64,000 nt of DNA, taken from contig NZ_LFMD02000002.1 in assembly GCF_015776785.2 (NCBI RefSeq), forward strand, positions 1,487,329 through 1,551,328. Reading direction: 5' to 3'. How positions within the stretch are numbered: position 1 is the stretch's first letter; every line of letters starts with the position of its first letter. A program made the position numbers and the translations under genes. Positions 16,900 through 26,062 of this stretch are shown piece by piece. The notes beneath the pieces are model-generated. The model worked only from the letters and a program-made list of their open reading frames with translations. It did no database searches and was not told the origin of the DNA. The stretch is from Kitasatospora sp. SUK 42. GTDB taxonomy: Bacteria; Actinomycetota; Actinomycetes; Streptomycetales; Streptomycetaceae.

Positions 16900-18360
16900 T
16901 CAGAGCAGGCCGAGGGCCGGCATCAGGTAGTAGAAGGCGAAGACCGCGGCGACCGCGTAGAGCGGGATCGGGACGCTGCGGCCGCGGCCGGCGGCCAGGC
17001 GCAGGATGCAGAAGGAGATGAATCCGAAGCCGATGCCGTTGGTGATCGAGTAGGTGAACGGCATCATCACGATGGTCAGGAAGGCCGGGATCGCGATGGT
17101 GTAGTCCGCCCAGTCGATCTCCTTGATGGAGTTCGCCAGGATCAGGAAGCCGACCGTGATCAGGGCCGGGGTGGCGGCCTGGGCGGGGACCATGGTGGCG
17201 AGCGGGGTGAGGAAGAGCGCCACCACGAAGAGCAGGCCGGTGACGATCGAGGCGAAGCCGGTGCGGGCGCCCTCGCCGACGCCGGCGGTGGACTCGACGA
17301 AGCAGGTGTTGGCGGAGGAGGAGGTGGCGCCGCCGGCCGCGGTGGCGATGCCGTCGACCATCAGGATCTTGTTGATGCCCGGCAGGTCGCCCTTCGCGTC
17401 CAGCAGCTTGGCCTCGTCGGCGACGCCGAGGATGGTGCCCATCGCGTCGAAGAAGCAGGACATCAGGACGGTGAAGACGAACAGCACGCCGGTCAGCACG
17501 CCGACCTTCTCGAAGCCGCCGAACAGGCTGACCTTGCCGACCAGGCCGAAGTCCGGGGCGGCCACCGGGTTGCCCGGCCAGGTGGGAACGGTGAGGCCCC
17601 ACTTGAGCGCCGGGACGTCGGCGACCTTGTCGATCACGACGGCGATCGCGGTGGAGACCGCGATGCTGATCAGGATGGCGCCGGGCACCTTGCGGATCAG
17701 CAGGATCAGGGTGAGCACCAGGCCGACGACGAAGATCAGCACCGGGAAGCCGAGCAGGTGGCCGTTGCCGCCGAGCTGCAGCGGGACGGTGGTGTGCGCG
17801 ACGTCCGGGATGCGGCTGACGAAGCCGGAGTCGACCAGGCCGACCAGGCTGATGAACAGACCGATACCGATCGCGATGGCCTTGCGCAGGCCGAGCGGCA
17901 CGGCGTTCATGACCCGCTCGCGCAGGCCGGTGGCGACCAGCAGCATGATCGCGAAACCGGCCAGCACGACCATGCCCATGGCGTCCGGCCAGGTCATCTT
18001 GGGTGCGAGCTGGAGCGCGACGATGGTGTTGACGCCCAGGCCGGCCGCCAGGCCGATCGGGACGTTGCCGATCACGCCCATCAGCAGGGTGGTGAGACCC
18101 GCGGTGAGGGCGGTGGCGGTGACCAGCTGGGCGCTGTCCAGGTGAGCCCCGGTCATGTCCGTGGCACTGCCCAGGATGATCGGGTTCAGCACCAGGATGT
18201 ACGCCATGGTGAAGAAGGTGGCGATACCGCCGCGGATCTCGCGCGGCACGGTGGAGCCGCGCTCGCTGATCTTGAAGTAGCGGTCCAGGGCGCCGTTGGG
18301 GGGCGTCGGCGCGGTGGCAGCGGGTTCGGGCGACTCGGTGGTCGGCTGGACCACAGGCAT
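16900..18360 (-). CDS. NCS2 family purine/xanthine permease
   Basis: 486 residues with ~14 hydrophobic spans. The AzgA-type start FKISERGSTVPREIRGGIATFFTMAYILVLNP is diagnostic for the adenine/guanine/hypoxanthine branch of NCS2, as are GLAAGLGVNTIVA and FFDAMGTILGVADEAK (NCS2 signature region with acidic residues). SSSANTCFVESTAGVGEGARTGFASIVTG is the conserved helix 10 region. It imports nucleobases by proton symport. ATG 18360 is the natural start; the open frame runs further upstream without coding character. It is divergent from the DUF2530 gene. Confidence 0.93.
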   Translation of the reverse strand: MPVVQPTTESPEPAATAPTPPNGALDRYFKISERGSTVPREIRGGIATFFTMAYILVLNPIILGSATDMTGAHLDSAQLVTATALTAGLTTLLMGVIGNVPIGLAAGLGVNTIVALQLAPKMTWPDAMGMVVLAGFAIMLLVATGLRERVMNAVPLGLRKAIAIGIGLFISLVGLVDSGFVSRIPDVAHTTVPLQLGGNGHLLGFPVLIFVVGLVLTLILLIRKVPGAILISIAVSTAIAVVIDKVADVPALKWGLTVPTWPGNPVAAPDFGLVGKVSLFGGFEKVGVLTGVLFVFTVLMSCFFDAMGTILGVADEAKLLDAKGDLPGINKILMVDGIATAAGGATSSSANTCFVESTAGVGEGARTGFASIVTGLLFVVALFLTPLATMVPAQAATPALITVGFLILANSIKEIDWADYTIAIPAFLTIVMMPFTYSITNGIGFGFISFCILRLAAGRGRSVPIPLYAVAAVFAFYYLMPALGLL

Positions 18361-18524
18361 TCGTGCGTCCTCTGTGGGGGAGCTGAGGAGGGGGAGACCA
18401 GCCCGGGGCGACGGTGGCCGGGCGTAGACCATTAAGTATGGTTTCCGGATCGCACACGCGCTATCTTCGCGCGTAGAGCCAGCGCGGCTCCCCCGGGCAC
18501 CCGCCGCACCGTACGCTAGGCCCC

Positions 18525-18839
18525 ATGCCCAAGACGCCCCTGCACCCCTCGCCCCCTCCGCTGGAGGCCAACGACGTCGCCATCGTCGGCGGCGGCACGG
18601 TGCTGTGGTTCGTCGCCTTCCTGGTCCTGCTCCCCTTCCAGGGCACCCTCTCCGACCACGGACACGGCACCTGGCCCTGGATCTGCCTCTCCGGCGGCCT
18701 GCTCGGCCTGATCGGCCTCTGGTACTGCCGCGCCCGGCGGGACGCGATCGCCCGCAGCCGCGCCGCCGAGGCCGAGGCCGCCGCACGGGAGAACGACGGC
18801 CCCGGGAACGGCCAGAACCAGGCCACCCGGTCGGACTGA
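18525..18839 (+). CDS. DUF2530 small membrane protein
   Basis: 104 residues. A Pro-rich start (PPPLEANDVAIVGGGT) leads into two membrane spans (VLWFVAFLVLLPF and WICLSGGLLGLIGLWYCRARR), followed by a charged Ala/Glu tail. This is the DUF2530 pattern of actinobacteria. No function is known. It lies between the divergent NCS2 permease and the P-type ATPase, 53 bp upstream of the latter, so it may share its transcript. Confidence 0.82.
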   Translation: MPKTPLHPSPPPLEANDVAIVGGGTVLWFVAFLVLLPFQGTLSDHGHGTWPWICLSGGLLGLIGLWYCRARRDAIARSRAAEAEAAARENDGPGNGQNQATRSD

Positions 18840-18892
18840 ATTCGTCCGTTAGTAGCACGCATCGGGCATAAGGCACCCGTAGAGTCGGTGCC

Positions 18893-21352
18893 ATGACGCA
18901 GCCTGCCCACCCAGCGGAAGAGCAGCCCGCCGACGGAGACCGCTCGGACGGAGCACACCCACTCGGGCTGCTGCCCGGTCGGCGCGGCGGCCTGACCACC
19001 GCCGAGGTGGCCGAGCGGGTCGCGAAGGGGCAGGTCAACGACGTTCCGGTACGGTCCAGCCGCTCCGCCAAGGAGATCGTCCGGGCCAACGTCTTCACCC
19101 GCTTCAACGCGATCATCGGCGTCATGTTCGGGATCATCCTGATCGTCGGACCGATCCAGGACGGCCTGTTCGGCCTGGTCATCGTGGCCAACACCGCGAT
19201 CGGCATCATCCAGGAGCTGCGCGCCAAGAAGACCCTGGACAGCCTGGCCCTGATCGGCGAGGCCCGCCCGCAGGTCCGCCGGGACGGCGCCGTCCAGCAG
19301 ATCGCCGTCTCCGGGATCGTCCTGGACGACACCGTGCTGCTCGGCATCGGCGACAAGGTGATCGTGGACGGCGTCGTCACCGAGGCGGACGGCCTGGAGA
19401 TCGACGAGTCGCTGCTCACCGGCGAGCCCGACCCCGTCCTCAAGCACCCCGGCGACCAGGTGATGTCCGGCAGCTTCGTGGTGGCCGGCGCGGGCGCGTT
19501 CACCGCCACCAGGGTCGGCCGGGAGGCCTACGCCGCGCAGCTGGCCGAGGAGGCCAGCAAGTTCACCCTGGTGAAGTCGGAGCTGCGCACCGGCATCGAC
19601 AGCATCCTGCGCTTCATCACCTACCTGCTGATCCCCACCGCGCTCGGTCTGATCATCAGCCAGCTGGCCGTCGAGGGCCGCGACTGGCGCGAGGCCGTCC
19701 GCCGGATGGTGGCCGGCATCGTGCCGATGGTCCCCGAGGGCCTGGTGCTGCTGACCTCGGTGGCCTTCGCGATCGGCGTGGTCCGGCTGGGCCGCAAGCA
19801 GTGCCTGGTCCAGGAGCTCCCGGCGATCGAGGGCCTGGCCCGGGTGGACACCGTCTGCCTCGACAAGACCGGCACCCTCACCGAGGGCGGCATGGACGTG
19901 GTCGACCTGCGGATGATCTCGAACGGCGAGCCCGAGCCGGTCGACAAGGACACCATCAAGCACGCGCTCGCCGTGATGGCCGGGGCCGACGCCCGCCCCA
20001 ACCCGTCCATGCAGGCCGTGATCGACAGGTACGGACGCGGCGACGGCGCCGACGGCTCCCCGGGCGGCGGCTGGCGGGTGATCGAGGCGATGCCCTTCTC
20101 CTCCGCCCGCAAGTGGAGCGGCGTGCAGCTGCTGGAGCCCCAGGGCGGCGAGGCCAGCTGGCTGCTCGGCGCCCCCGACGTCCTGCTGCCCGCCGGGCAC
20201 CCGGCCCTCGTCGAGGTGGACGAGCTGGGCTCCCGGGGCCTGCGGGTGCTGCTGCTGGGCCGTACGCCCGTCCCGCTGGACTCCCCCGACCCGGCCTCCG
20301 GCCTCACCCCGCTCGCCCTGGTGGTGCTCCAGCAGCGGCTGCGCGCCGACGCCGCCGACACCCTGCGCTACTTCGAGGGGCAGAACGTCCGGGCCAAGGT
20401 CATCTCCGGCGACTCGGCGGTCTCGGTCGGCGCGGTGGCCGGCCACCTCGGCCTGCCCGGCGCGGACCACCCGCTGGACGCCCGCACCCTGCCCGAGGAC
20501 CCGGAGGAGCTCGCCGACACGGCCGACCGGACCAGCGTCTTCGGCCGGGTCACCCCGCAGCAGAAGCGCCAGCTGGTCGGGGCGCTGCAGTCGCGCGGCC
20601 ACACCGTGGCGATGACCGGGGACGGCGTCAACGACGTGCTCGCGCTCAAGGACGCCGACATCGGCGTGGCGATGGGCACCGGCTCGGACGCGACCAAGGC
20701 GGTCGCCCAGATCGTGCTGCTCAACGACTCCTTCGCGACCCTGCCCTCGGTGGTCGCCGAGGGCCGCCGGGTGATCGGCAACATCGAGCGGGTGGCCGGG
20801 CTGTTCCTGGTCAAGACGGTGTACTCGGTGCTGCTGGCGCTGCTGGTGATCTTCACCCATTCGCCGTACCCGTTCCTGCCCCGGCACTCGACCGTGCTGT
20901 CCACCCTCACCATCGGCGTGCCGGCCTTCTTCCTGGCCCTCGCCCCCAACAACGAGCGGGCCCGCACCGGCTTCGTGAAGCGCGTCCTGCGGCTCGCCGT
21001 CCCCGGCGGGATCATCGCCGGCACCGGCACCTTCGTCGCCTACGCGCTGGCCCGCTCCGACCACGCGACCGACCTCAAGGCCGACACCAGCGTGGCCACC
21101 CTGACGCTCTTCCTGATCGCCATCTGGGTGCTCGCCATCGTCGCCCGCCCGTACAACTGGTGGCGTCTGCTGCTGATCGGCACCATGGGCGGCGCCTTCG
21201 CGCTGGTGCTGCTGGTGCCGTGGCTGTCGGACTTCTTCCAGCTCCGTCTGGTCGGCTGGCGCGACCCGTGGACGGGCGTCGCCATCGCGGTGGTCTGCGG
21301 CATCGCCCTGGAGATCGCCTGGCGCTTCATGAAGCGCCGCGGCATGGAGTGA
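18893..21352 (+). CDS. CtpE-like P-type cation ATPase
   Basis: 819 residues. The phosphorylated Asp is D324 in CLDKTGTLT. The actuator loop reads LLTGEPD (175-180; many P-type ATPases have TGES). Helix M4 carries PMVPEGL (278-284), and the hinge is TGDGVNDVLALKDADIGVAMGTGSDATK. The M4 sequence and the absence of heavy-metal-binding N-domains fit the CtpE group, which in mycobacteria is a Ca2+ importer affecting cell envelope integrity; that function is an analogy. Ten spans are expected, four of them after ~residue 640. A bidirectional terminator follows. Confidence 0.9.
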   Translation: MTQPAHPAEEQPADGDRSDGAHPLGLLPGRRGGLTTAEVAERVAKGQVNDVPVRSSRSAKEIVRANVFTRFNAIIGVMFGIILIVGPIQDGLFGLVIVANTAIGIIQELRAKKTLDSLALIGEARPQVRRDGAVQQIAVSGIVLDDTVLLGIGDKVIVDGVVTEADGLEIDESLLTGEPDPVLKHPGDQVMSGSFVVAGAGAFTATRVGREAYAAQLAEEASKFTLVKSELRTGIDSILRFITYLLIPTALGLIISQLAVEGRDWREAVRRMVAGIVPMVPEGLVLLTSVAFAIGVVRLGRKQCLVQELPAIEGLARVDTVCLDKTGTLTEGGMDVVDLRMISNGEPEPVDKDTIKHALAVMAGADARPNPSMQAVIDRYGRGDGADGSPGGGWRVIEAMPFSSARKWSGVQLLEPQGGEASWLLGAPDVLLPAGHPALVEVDELGSRGLRVLLLGRTPVPLDSPDPASGLTPLALVVLQQRLRADAADTLRYFEGQNVRAKVISGDSAVSVGAVAGHLGLPGADHPLDARTLPEDPEELADTADRTSVFGRVTPQQKRQLVGALQSRGHTVAMTGDGVNDVLALKDADIGVAMGTGSDATKAVAQIVLLNDSFATLPSVVAEGRRVIGNIERVAGLFLVKTVYSVLLALLVIFTHSPYPFLPRHSTVLSTLTIGVPAFFLALAPNNERARTGFVKRVLRLAVPGGIIAGTGTFVAYALARSDHATDLKADTSVATLTLFLIAIWVLAIVARPYNWWRLLLIGTMGGAFALVLLVPWLSDFFQLRLVGWRDPWTGVAIAVVCGIALEIAWRFMKRRGME

Positions 21353-21358
21353 CCGCCG

Positions 21359-21390
21359 CCGTGGGCCCGCCTCCCGAGGCGGGCCCACGG
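21359..21390. terminator. Bidirectional terminator between P-type ATPase and sacsin-like genes
   Basis: Perfect 15-bp arms (CCGTGGGCCCGCCTC / GAGGCGGGCCCACGG) almost without loop, 6 nt after the ATPase stop and 24 nt from the convergent gene's stop. Confidence 0.88.
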
Positions 21391-21403
21391 CCGACGCTCA
21401 ACC

Positions 21404-21421
21404 GCTCAGCCCGCTCAGCCC
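21404..21421 (-). repeat. 9-bp tandem repeat at the sacsin-like gene stop
   Basis: Two perfect copies of GCTCAGCCC (plus-strand reading) at 21404-21412 and 21413-21421, with a degenerate GCTCAACC before them. The stop codon of the minus-strand gene (21415-21417) is inside the second copy and is repeated in the next. Confidence 0.7.
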
Positions 21422-24400
21422 TCGAAGTCCCGGGCCGCCGACAGCTCGTACGCCCGCTCCGGCTCGCTGAGCGCGGCCAGCACCTCGAAGCGCCGGTGCC
21501 ACTGCCCGACCGACCAGGCGAGCCCGGCCGCCAGGCCCTCCGGAGTGGCCGCGTGCAGCAGCCCGGGCACCGGCGGGACCTCGAACTCGTCGTCCTCCTC
21601 GGCCGCCTCGGCCAGCTCGGGGTCGTACGGCGGCTCCGGCGCGTCCGACTCCGGGTCCCACCGCCAGTCCACCGCGGCCTCGGCCCCGTCCGGGCCGACC
21701 ACCAGCAGCTCCTCGTGCTCCTCGTACGCGACCGGGCAGCCGGGCAGCAGCTCCCGCACCACGGCCGGGACCCGGTGCAGCACGCCCTCGGACAGCACCC
21801 GGCCGCCCGCCACCTCGCTGGCCAGCGACACGTGCAGCCGCTCGGCGAGGTCGGCGGCCAGCGCCGGGGCGACCGGCAGCAACGGGTACGGGTGCAGGAG
21901 CTGGACGAGGTCCGGGGCGTCGGCGACGACCGCCTCGGTGGCGTCCACCACCACCGTGTGGGCCGGGCGGCGCCCGGTGGCCGGGTCCAGCGGCGGCAGC
22001 GCCCGCACCACGTCCAGCGGCTCGATCCGCTCGGCGTCCACCCGGGCCAGCGCGCTGTGGATGCCGTGCAGCTGGCGGTGCCCGACCTCGGCCTCCGGGT
22101 CGGTCAGCCGGTCCAGCAGCTCGTCCGGGCCGTGCGGTTCGGCGAGCAGCGCGGCCAGCGTGGTGCGCACCCCGAGCGCGTGCAGGAACTGCTCGTCCAG
22201 GGTGGTGCGGGCCTCGTCGTACAGGCCGCGCAGCAGCGGGTCGGCCCCGGCGGCGCGCAGCCCGGCCGGCTCGCGGCCCGCCAGCACGGGGTGGTCGCGC
22301 AGCCACCAGGCGGTGTACGGCGGCAGGTCGGCGTAGGAGCCGTCCGGCAACAGGGTGCGCACCGGGTTGACCACGGCGTCCCGGTACGGCGGGCGGGCCA
22401 GCGCGGCGAGCGCCTCGGGCCAGGCGTCGTCGTCGACCAGGTCGAGGTCGCGGACGGCCAGCAGCTCGGCGGCCACCGGTGGGACGCCCACCGCCTCGTC
22501 GGCCTGGAGCGCCTCCAGGGCGTCCTCGGCCCAGTCGGCGAGCCCGTCGGGCGCCTCGTCCAGCAGCCCGGTGGGGTGGCCGCCGGCCGCGCGGTCGGCG
22601 GGGGCGGTCGGGTCGAGCCGCTCCAGGTCGTCCGGGTCCAGCACCACGTCCTCGGCCCGCACCAGCACGAAGTCGGCCAGCACGCCGACGGCCGCGAGCA
22701 CCTCCGGGCCCCAGCGCTCCAGCAGCTCGTCGTCCACCCAGCCGGCGTCCTCCTCGCGCGCCAGCCCCGCGAACGGGCTCCCGGGCAGCACGAGTTCGCC
22801 GGCGCGGGCGGGCTCGCCCTCGTCGTCGAGCAGTGCCAGCCGGGCCAGCCAGGGGTGCTCGCCGGCCGACGGGCCGGCCGCCTTCACCAGCGCCAGGACG
22901 GCGTCGGCGAGTTCGAGCGCGGCGTCCAGGTCGTCGTCGGCCAGCTCGTAGGAGCGGTCGACGGCGGCGCGCACCTCCGGGGTGTCCAGCACCCCGGCCG
23001 GAGTGGCCGTCCCGGCGCCGAGCTTGGCCAGCAGCGGGTGCGCCGCCTCGGGGTGGGCCAGGCGCAGGTCCAGCGCGGCGAGCGCCCCGGCCAGCGTCTC
23101 GGGGTAGCCGGGGAAGGCCTCCCAGTCGGCGTCCTCGGAGGGCAGCAGCACCCGCCGGGGCCCGGTGACGGTCCGCCCGTCCGCGAGCGGTACGGGCAGC
23201 GCGCCGAGCGCCTCCGGGTCGGCCGCGCCGAGCGCCGCGTACAGGTTGCGCCACCAGACGGGCTCGCGGTCCAGGCCGCCGAGCTGGTCCACCACCTCGG
23301 CCAGCGGCACCCGGCGCACGTTCAGCACCCGCAGCTCGGTGCGGCGCTCCAGGCCGGCCGGCAGCAGCCCCGGGAAGATCGGCGCGAGCGCCTGCACCAC
23401 CGAGCCGTCCGCGCCCTCCAGCAGCGTCGCGTCCCGGGGCCGCAGCGCGGGCGTGCCCTCCTCGACCGGCGCCGGGTGCGGCAGGAACGGCGTGCCGGGC
23501 AGCCGGGAGAGGACCGCCGCGCGCAGCGCGTTGTCCAGCGCGCCCTGCCCGAGCGGGCCGGGGACGAGGCCGAGCGAGCCGAGGTCGGCGCCGCGGGCGC
23601 GCAGCAGCTCGGCGTAGCTGTCGGCGGCGCGCTCGGTGAGGAAGTCGGCGAGCGGGCCGGGGGCGATGTGCCGGCGGGTGGAGTCCAGCGGGTAGGAGGC
23701 GATCAGCAGGGCGGGCAGCCCGATCGGCTCGTCGCTGGGGGTGGGCGCGTGCAGCACCGGCGCGATGTCCGGCCGCTGCGGGACGCCGTCCTCGGCGACC
23801 GGCACGGCCCAGGTCACCGTCCAGTACGGGCGGGTGCGCTCCTCGGTGGGCCGGTCGGCGAGCAGGTCGGCGGCGAGGCTTCCGGAGGCGCCGGCGGTCT
23901 GCCAGACCGTCCGCCGCGGCAGGCCGCCCGCGTCGTCGGTGACGGTGACTTCGGTGACGCCGTCCGGGCGCGGCTCGGCGGCGCTGCGGGTGAGCGTCCG
24001 GGTGCCCTCCGGGGTCTCCACCACGACCTCCGCCAGGCCCGGCAGGGTGAGCAGCAGCGCGTCGTCGATCCCGGCCAGCAGTCGGCGGGTCAGGTCCTCG
24101 GCGGCGGCGTCCCGCAGCGGCAGCACCACGACCGTGTCGTAGCCCGCGGGGGCGGGGCCCTCGGCCGCGAACGGCAACCGCAGCAGCGGCACGTGGCCGT
24201 CCCGGCGGCGCAGCTCCTCGGTCAGCTCGGGCTGCGCCTCGGCGAGCGCGCGGGCCTCGCCGAGGGACCAGCGCACCCCGCCGGCGGCGCCGAGCACGGC
24301 CGGCTCGTCGGTGACGGCGAGCACGGCCGCGAAGCCGACGCCGAACCGGCCGACGGCGGGCGCCTCGCCGCGCTTGGAGGAGGCGCGCAGGGTGGACAGC

Positions 24401-24711
24401 GACTCGACGGCGACCGCGTCCAGCGGGGCGCCGGTGTTGGCGGCGGCCAGCACGCCGTCGGCGAGGGTGAGCCGCAGCCGGCCGGGGCCGTGCCCGGCCC
24501 GGACGGCGGCGTCGGCCGCGTTCTGCGCCAACTCGACCACCAGGCGGTCGCGGTAGCCGCCGAGCGCGAGCTCCTCCTCGGCGTTGGCGTCCTCCCGGAA
24601 CCTGGCCGGCGAGGCGGCCCAGGCGTCCAGCACCCGCCGGCGCAGCGCGGCGCACCCGAACGGGTCCGCGAGGTGCTCGTCCGTGCCGCTGCCGATGATC
24701 CGAGGTTCCAC
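21415..24711 (-). CDS. Sacsin N-terminal-type HATPase protein
   Basis: 1098 residues from a GTG start (MEPRIIGSGTDEHLADPFG). An Hsp90-like Bergerat ATPase occupies the first ~250 residues: N-box ELAQNAADAA (60-69), ANTGAPL (91-97) in place of the DxGxG lid motif, and GRFGVGFAAVL (121-131). The long rest is Leu/Asp/Glu-rich with ELRVLNVRRVPLAEVVDQLGG and no other domain I can name. This fits the 'sacsin N-terminal ATPase-like domain' proteins of streptomycetes, possibly a chaperone-like ATPase. It is 172 nt downstream of the DUF3027 gene on the same strand. Starts further upstream in the frame would add a Gly/Ala-rich extension and look unlikely. Confidence 0.85.
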   Translation of the reverse strand: MEPRIIGSGTDEHLADPFGCAALRRRVLDAWAASPARFREDANAEEELALGGYRDRLVVELAQNAADAAVRAGHGPGRLRLTLADGVLAAANTGAPLDAVAVESLSTLRASSKRGEAPAVGRFGVGFAAVLAVTDEPAVLGAAGGVRWSLGEARALAEAQPELTEELRRRDGHVPLLRLPFAAEGPAPAGYDTVVVLPLRDAAAEDLTRRLLAGIDDALLLTLPGLAEVVVETPEGTRTLTRSAAEPRPDGVTEVTVTDDAGGLPRRTVWQTAGASGSLAADLLADRPTEERTRPYWTVTWAVPVAEDGVPQRPDIAPVLHAPTPSDEPIGLPALLIASYPLDSTRRHIAPGPLADFLTERAADSYAELLRARGADLGSLGLVPGPLGQGALDNALRAAVLSRLPGTPFLPHPAPVEEGTPALRPRDATLLEGADGSVVQALAPIFPGLLPAGLERRTELRVLNVRRVPLAEVVDQLGGLDREPVWWRNLYAALGAADPEALGALPVPLADGRTVTGPRRVLLPSEDADWEAFPGYPETLAGALAALDLRLAHPEAAHPLLAKLGAGTATPAGVLDTPEVRAAVDRSYELADDDLDAALELADAVLALVKAAGPSAGEHPWLARLALLDDEGEPARAGELVLPGSPFAGLAREEDAGWVDDELLERWGPEVLAAVGVLADFVLVRAEDVVLDPDDLERLDPTAPADRAAGGHPTGLLDEAPDGLADWAEDALEALQADEAVGVPPVAAELLAVRDLDLVDDDAWPEALAALARPPYRDAVVNPVRTLLPDGSYADLPPYTAWWLRDHPVLAGREPAGLRAAGADPLLRGLYDEARTTLDEQFLHALGVRTTLAALLAEPHGPDELLDRLTDPEAEVGHRQLHGIHSALARVDAERIEPLDVVRALPPLDPATGRRPAHTVVVDATEAVVADAPDLVQLLHPYPLLPVAPALAADLAERLHVSLASEVAGGRVLSEGVLHRVPAVVRELLPGCPVAYEEHEELLVVGPDGAEAAVDWRWDPESDAPEPPYDPELAEAAEEDDEFEVPPVPGLLHAATPEGLAAGLAWSVGQWHRRFEVLAALSEPERAYELSAARDFEG

Positions 24712-24883
24712 TGGACCTGCCGCCTTCCGCCGCCTGTACGTCGTAGGGGCATTCTTCCCTGCCCCACCGACTGCTCCCGACCACGGACCTCGCGCCCCGG
24801 TCGACGGACCCTTCGTCAGAGCCTGGTGGAACGCCGACGGCCCGCCCCGGTCGGTCACCGGTGCGGGCCGTCGAACAGCGGGT

Positions 24884-25777
24884 TCAGGAGTGCCCGAGCT
24901 CCTCGGCCGGGGCGTCCGGCTCGACGGAACCGGAGGTGCGGTCCGGGTGGAGCTGCATCGGCTCGACCACCAGCTCGTCCAGGATCAGCTCGGACGGCGC
25001 CGGCGGGGCGGGGATGACGGCCGCCTCGGAGTGCCCGCCGCAGCCGTACGCGAAGGAGACGATCTGCCCGTCGGCCGGGCCGAACTCGTTGCCGCACACG
25101 CCGAAGGCCTGCCCGAGCGAGCCGCCGATCGGGATCAGGAAGCCGCAGCTGCCGCACGCGGCCGGCGCGGCCTGGGCCATCGCGGTCTGCGGGCCGTGGG
25201 CCTTCTCCCAGCGGTCGGCGGCCAGGTGCAGGCCGAGCCGGGACAGCACCCGGCTGCGGCCCATGCCGAGTTCCTCGGCGACGGCGTTGATCTGGGCGCG
25301 CGCCGGGGCGGGCTGGACGTGCGGGTCGGTGACGACCACGTCCTCCTCGGCCGCGAGGGCGACCGGGGAGTTCGGCGCGGGCTCGTCCTCGCCGCTCCAG
25401 CCGGGCTCCAGCCGCAGGTCGTCGGCTCCGGTGGGCAGCAGGTCGCCGGGGCCCATGTCACCGGGGCGCAGCCGCTCGCTCCACGGCACCCACTGGGGGG
25501 CCAGAACGGCGTCCGGGCCGGGCAGCAGCACGACCTCGTCCAGGGTGACGTTCTTGGCGCGCGGCGCTCGGGCGACGGTGACGGCCCAGTGCCAGCCGCG
25601 GTACGCGGCGTCCAGGCACTCGAAGCTGTGGGTGACGACCCGGTCGGCGTCCGCCTGCACACCCAGGTGCGGCCCGACCGCCTCCGGCCCCACGGCCTCC
25701 TCGGCGGCCTGGCGGGCGAGTTCGACGGCCTCGGCACAGAGCCGGTCGGGGGTACGGCTTCGCATCGCAGCACTCAC
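24884..25777 (-). CDS. DUF3027 family protein
   Basis: 297 residues. The N-terminal half (RLCAEAVELARQAAEEAVGPEAVGPHLGVQ, THSFECLDAAYRGWHWAVTVARAPR) and the Cys-rich C-terminal half (CGSCGFLIPIGGSLGQAFGVCGNEF, YGCGGHSEA) match DUF3027. The four cysteines and His suggest a bound zinc. The family is restricted to actinobacteria and has no assigned function. A divergent spacer of 285 bp separates it from the MFS gene; the sacsin-type gene follows downstream. Confidence 0.85.
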   Translation of the reverse strand: MSAAMRSRTPDRLCAEAVELARQAAEEAVGPEAVGPHLGVQADADRVVTHSFECLDAAYRGWHWAVTVARAPRAKNVTLDEVVLLPGPDAVLAPQWVPWSERLRPGDMGPGDLLPTGADDLRLEPGWSGEDEPAPNSPVALAAEEDVVVTDPHVQPAPARAQINAVAEELGMGRSRVLSRLGLHLAADRWEKAHGPQTAMAQAAPAACGSCGFLIPIGGSLGQAFGVCGNEFGPADGQIVSFAYGCGGHSEAAVIPAPPAPSELILDELVVEPMQLHPDRTSGSVEPDAPAEELGHS

Positions 25778-26062
25778 GGCGTCGATTCTCTCCCAGTTCT
25801 TCTGTCGCCCACGGCGTGTTGCCCATTCCGTCGCGGCTCGGTGGTCCCTCGTCCATTCTGCGCGACCCGGGACCGCCTCGGGTACCGACCGCGCCGCTCA
25901 TCCGGCCTCCGGCGCCCCGGTGCCCCGGCGGGCGGACCTTGGGCAGGCTACCCGCCGGTCGACGCCCCGGCACAGTCCGGGGCGGAGCGGATCGTTCCGG
26001 GGGCCGCGCCGACCGGAGCAGAATCCCGCGTCGGCGCGGCGAATCTGGGGCAGGATGGGCAT

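Noticed and set aside
18461..21388. 975-residue minus-strand open frame opposite the P-type ATPase
   Set aside because: Antisense shadow; low-complexity Gly/Val/Gln/His composition and no RBS or motif.
19801..25017. 1738-residue plus-strand open frame
   Set aside because: It runs across the P-type ATPase in another frame and antisense to the sacsin-type gene; Arg/Ala/Gly-rich with no domain. A high-GC artefact.
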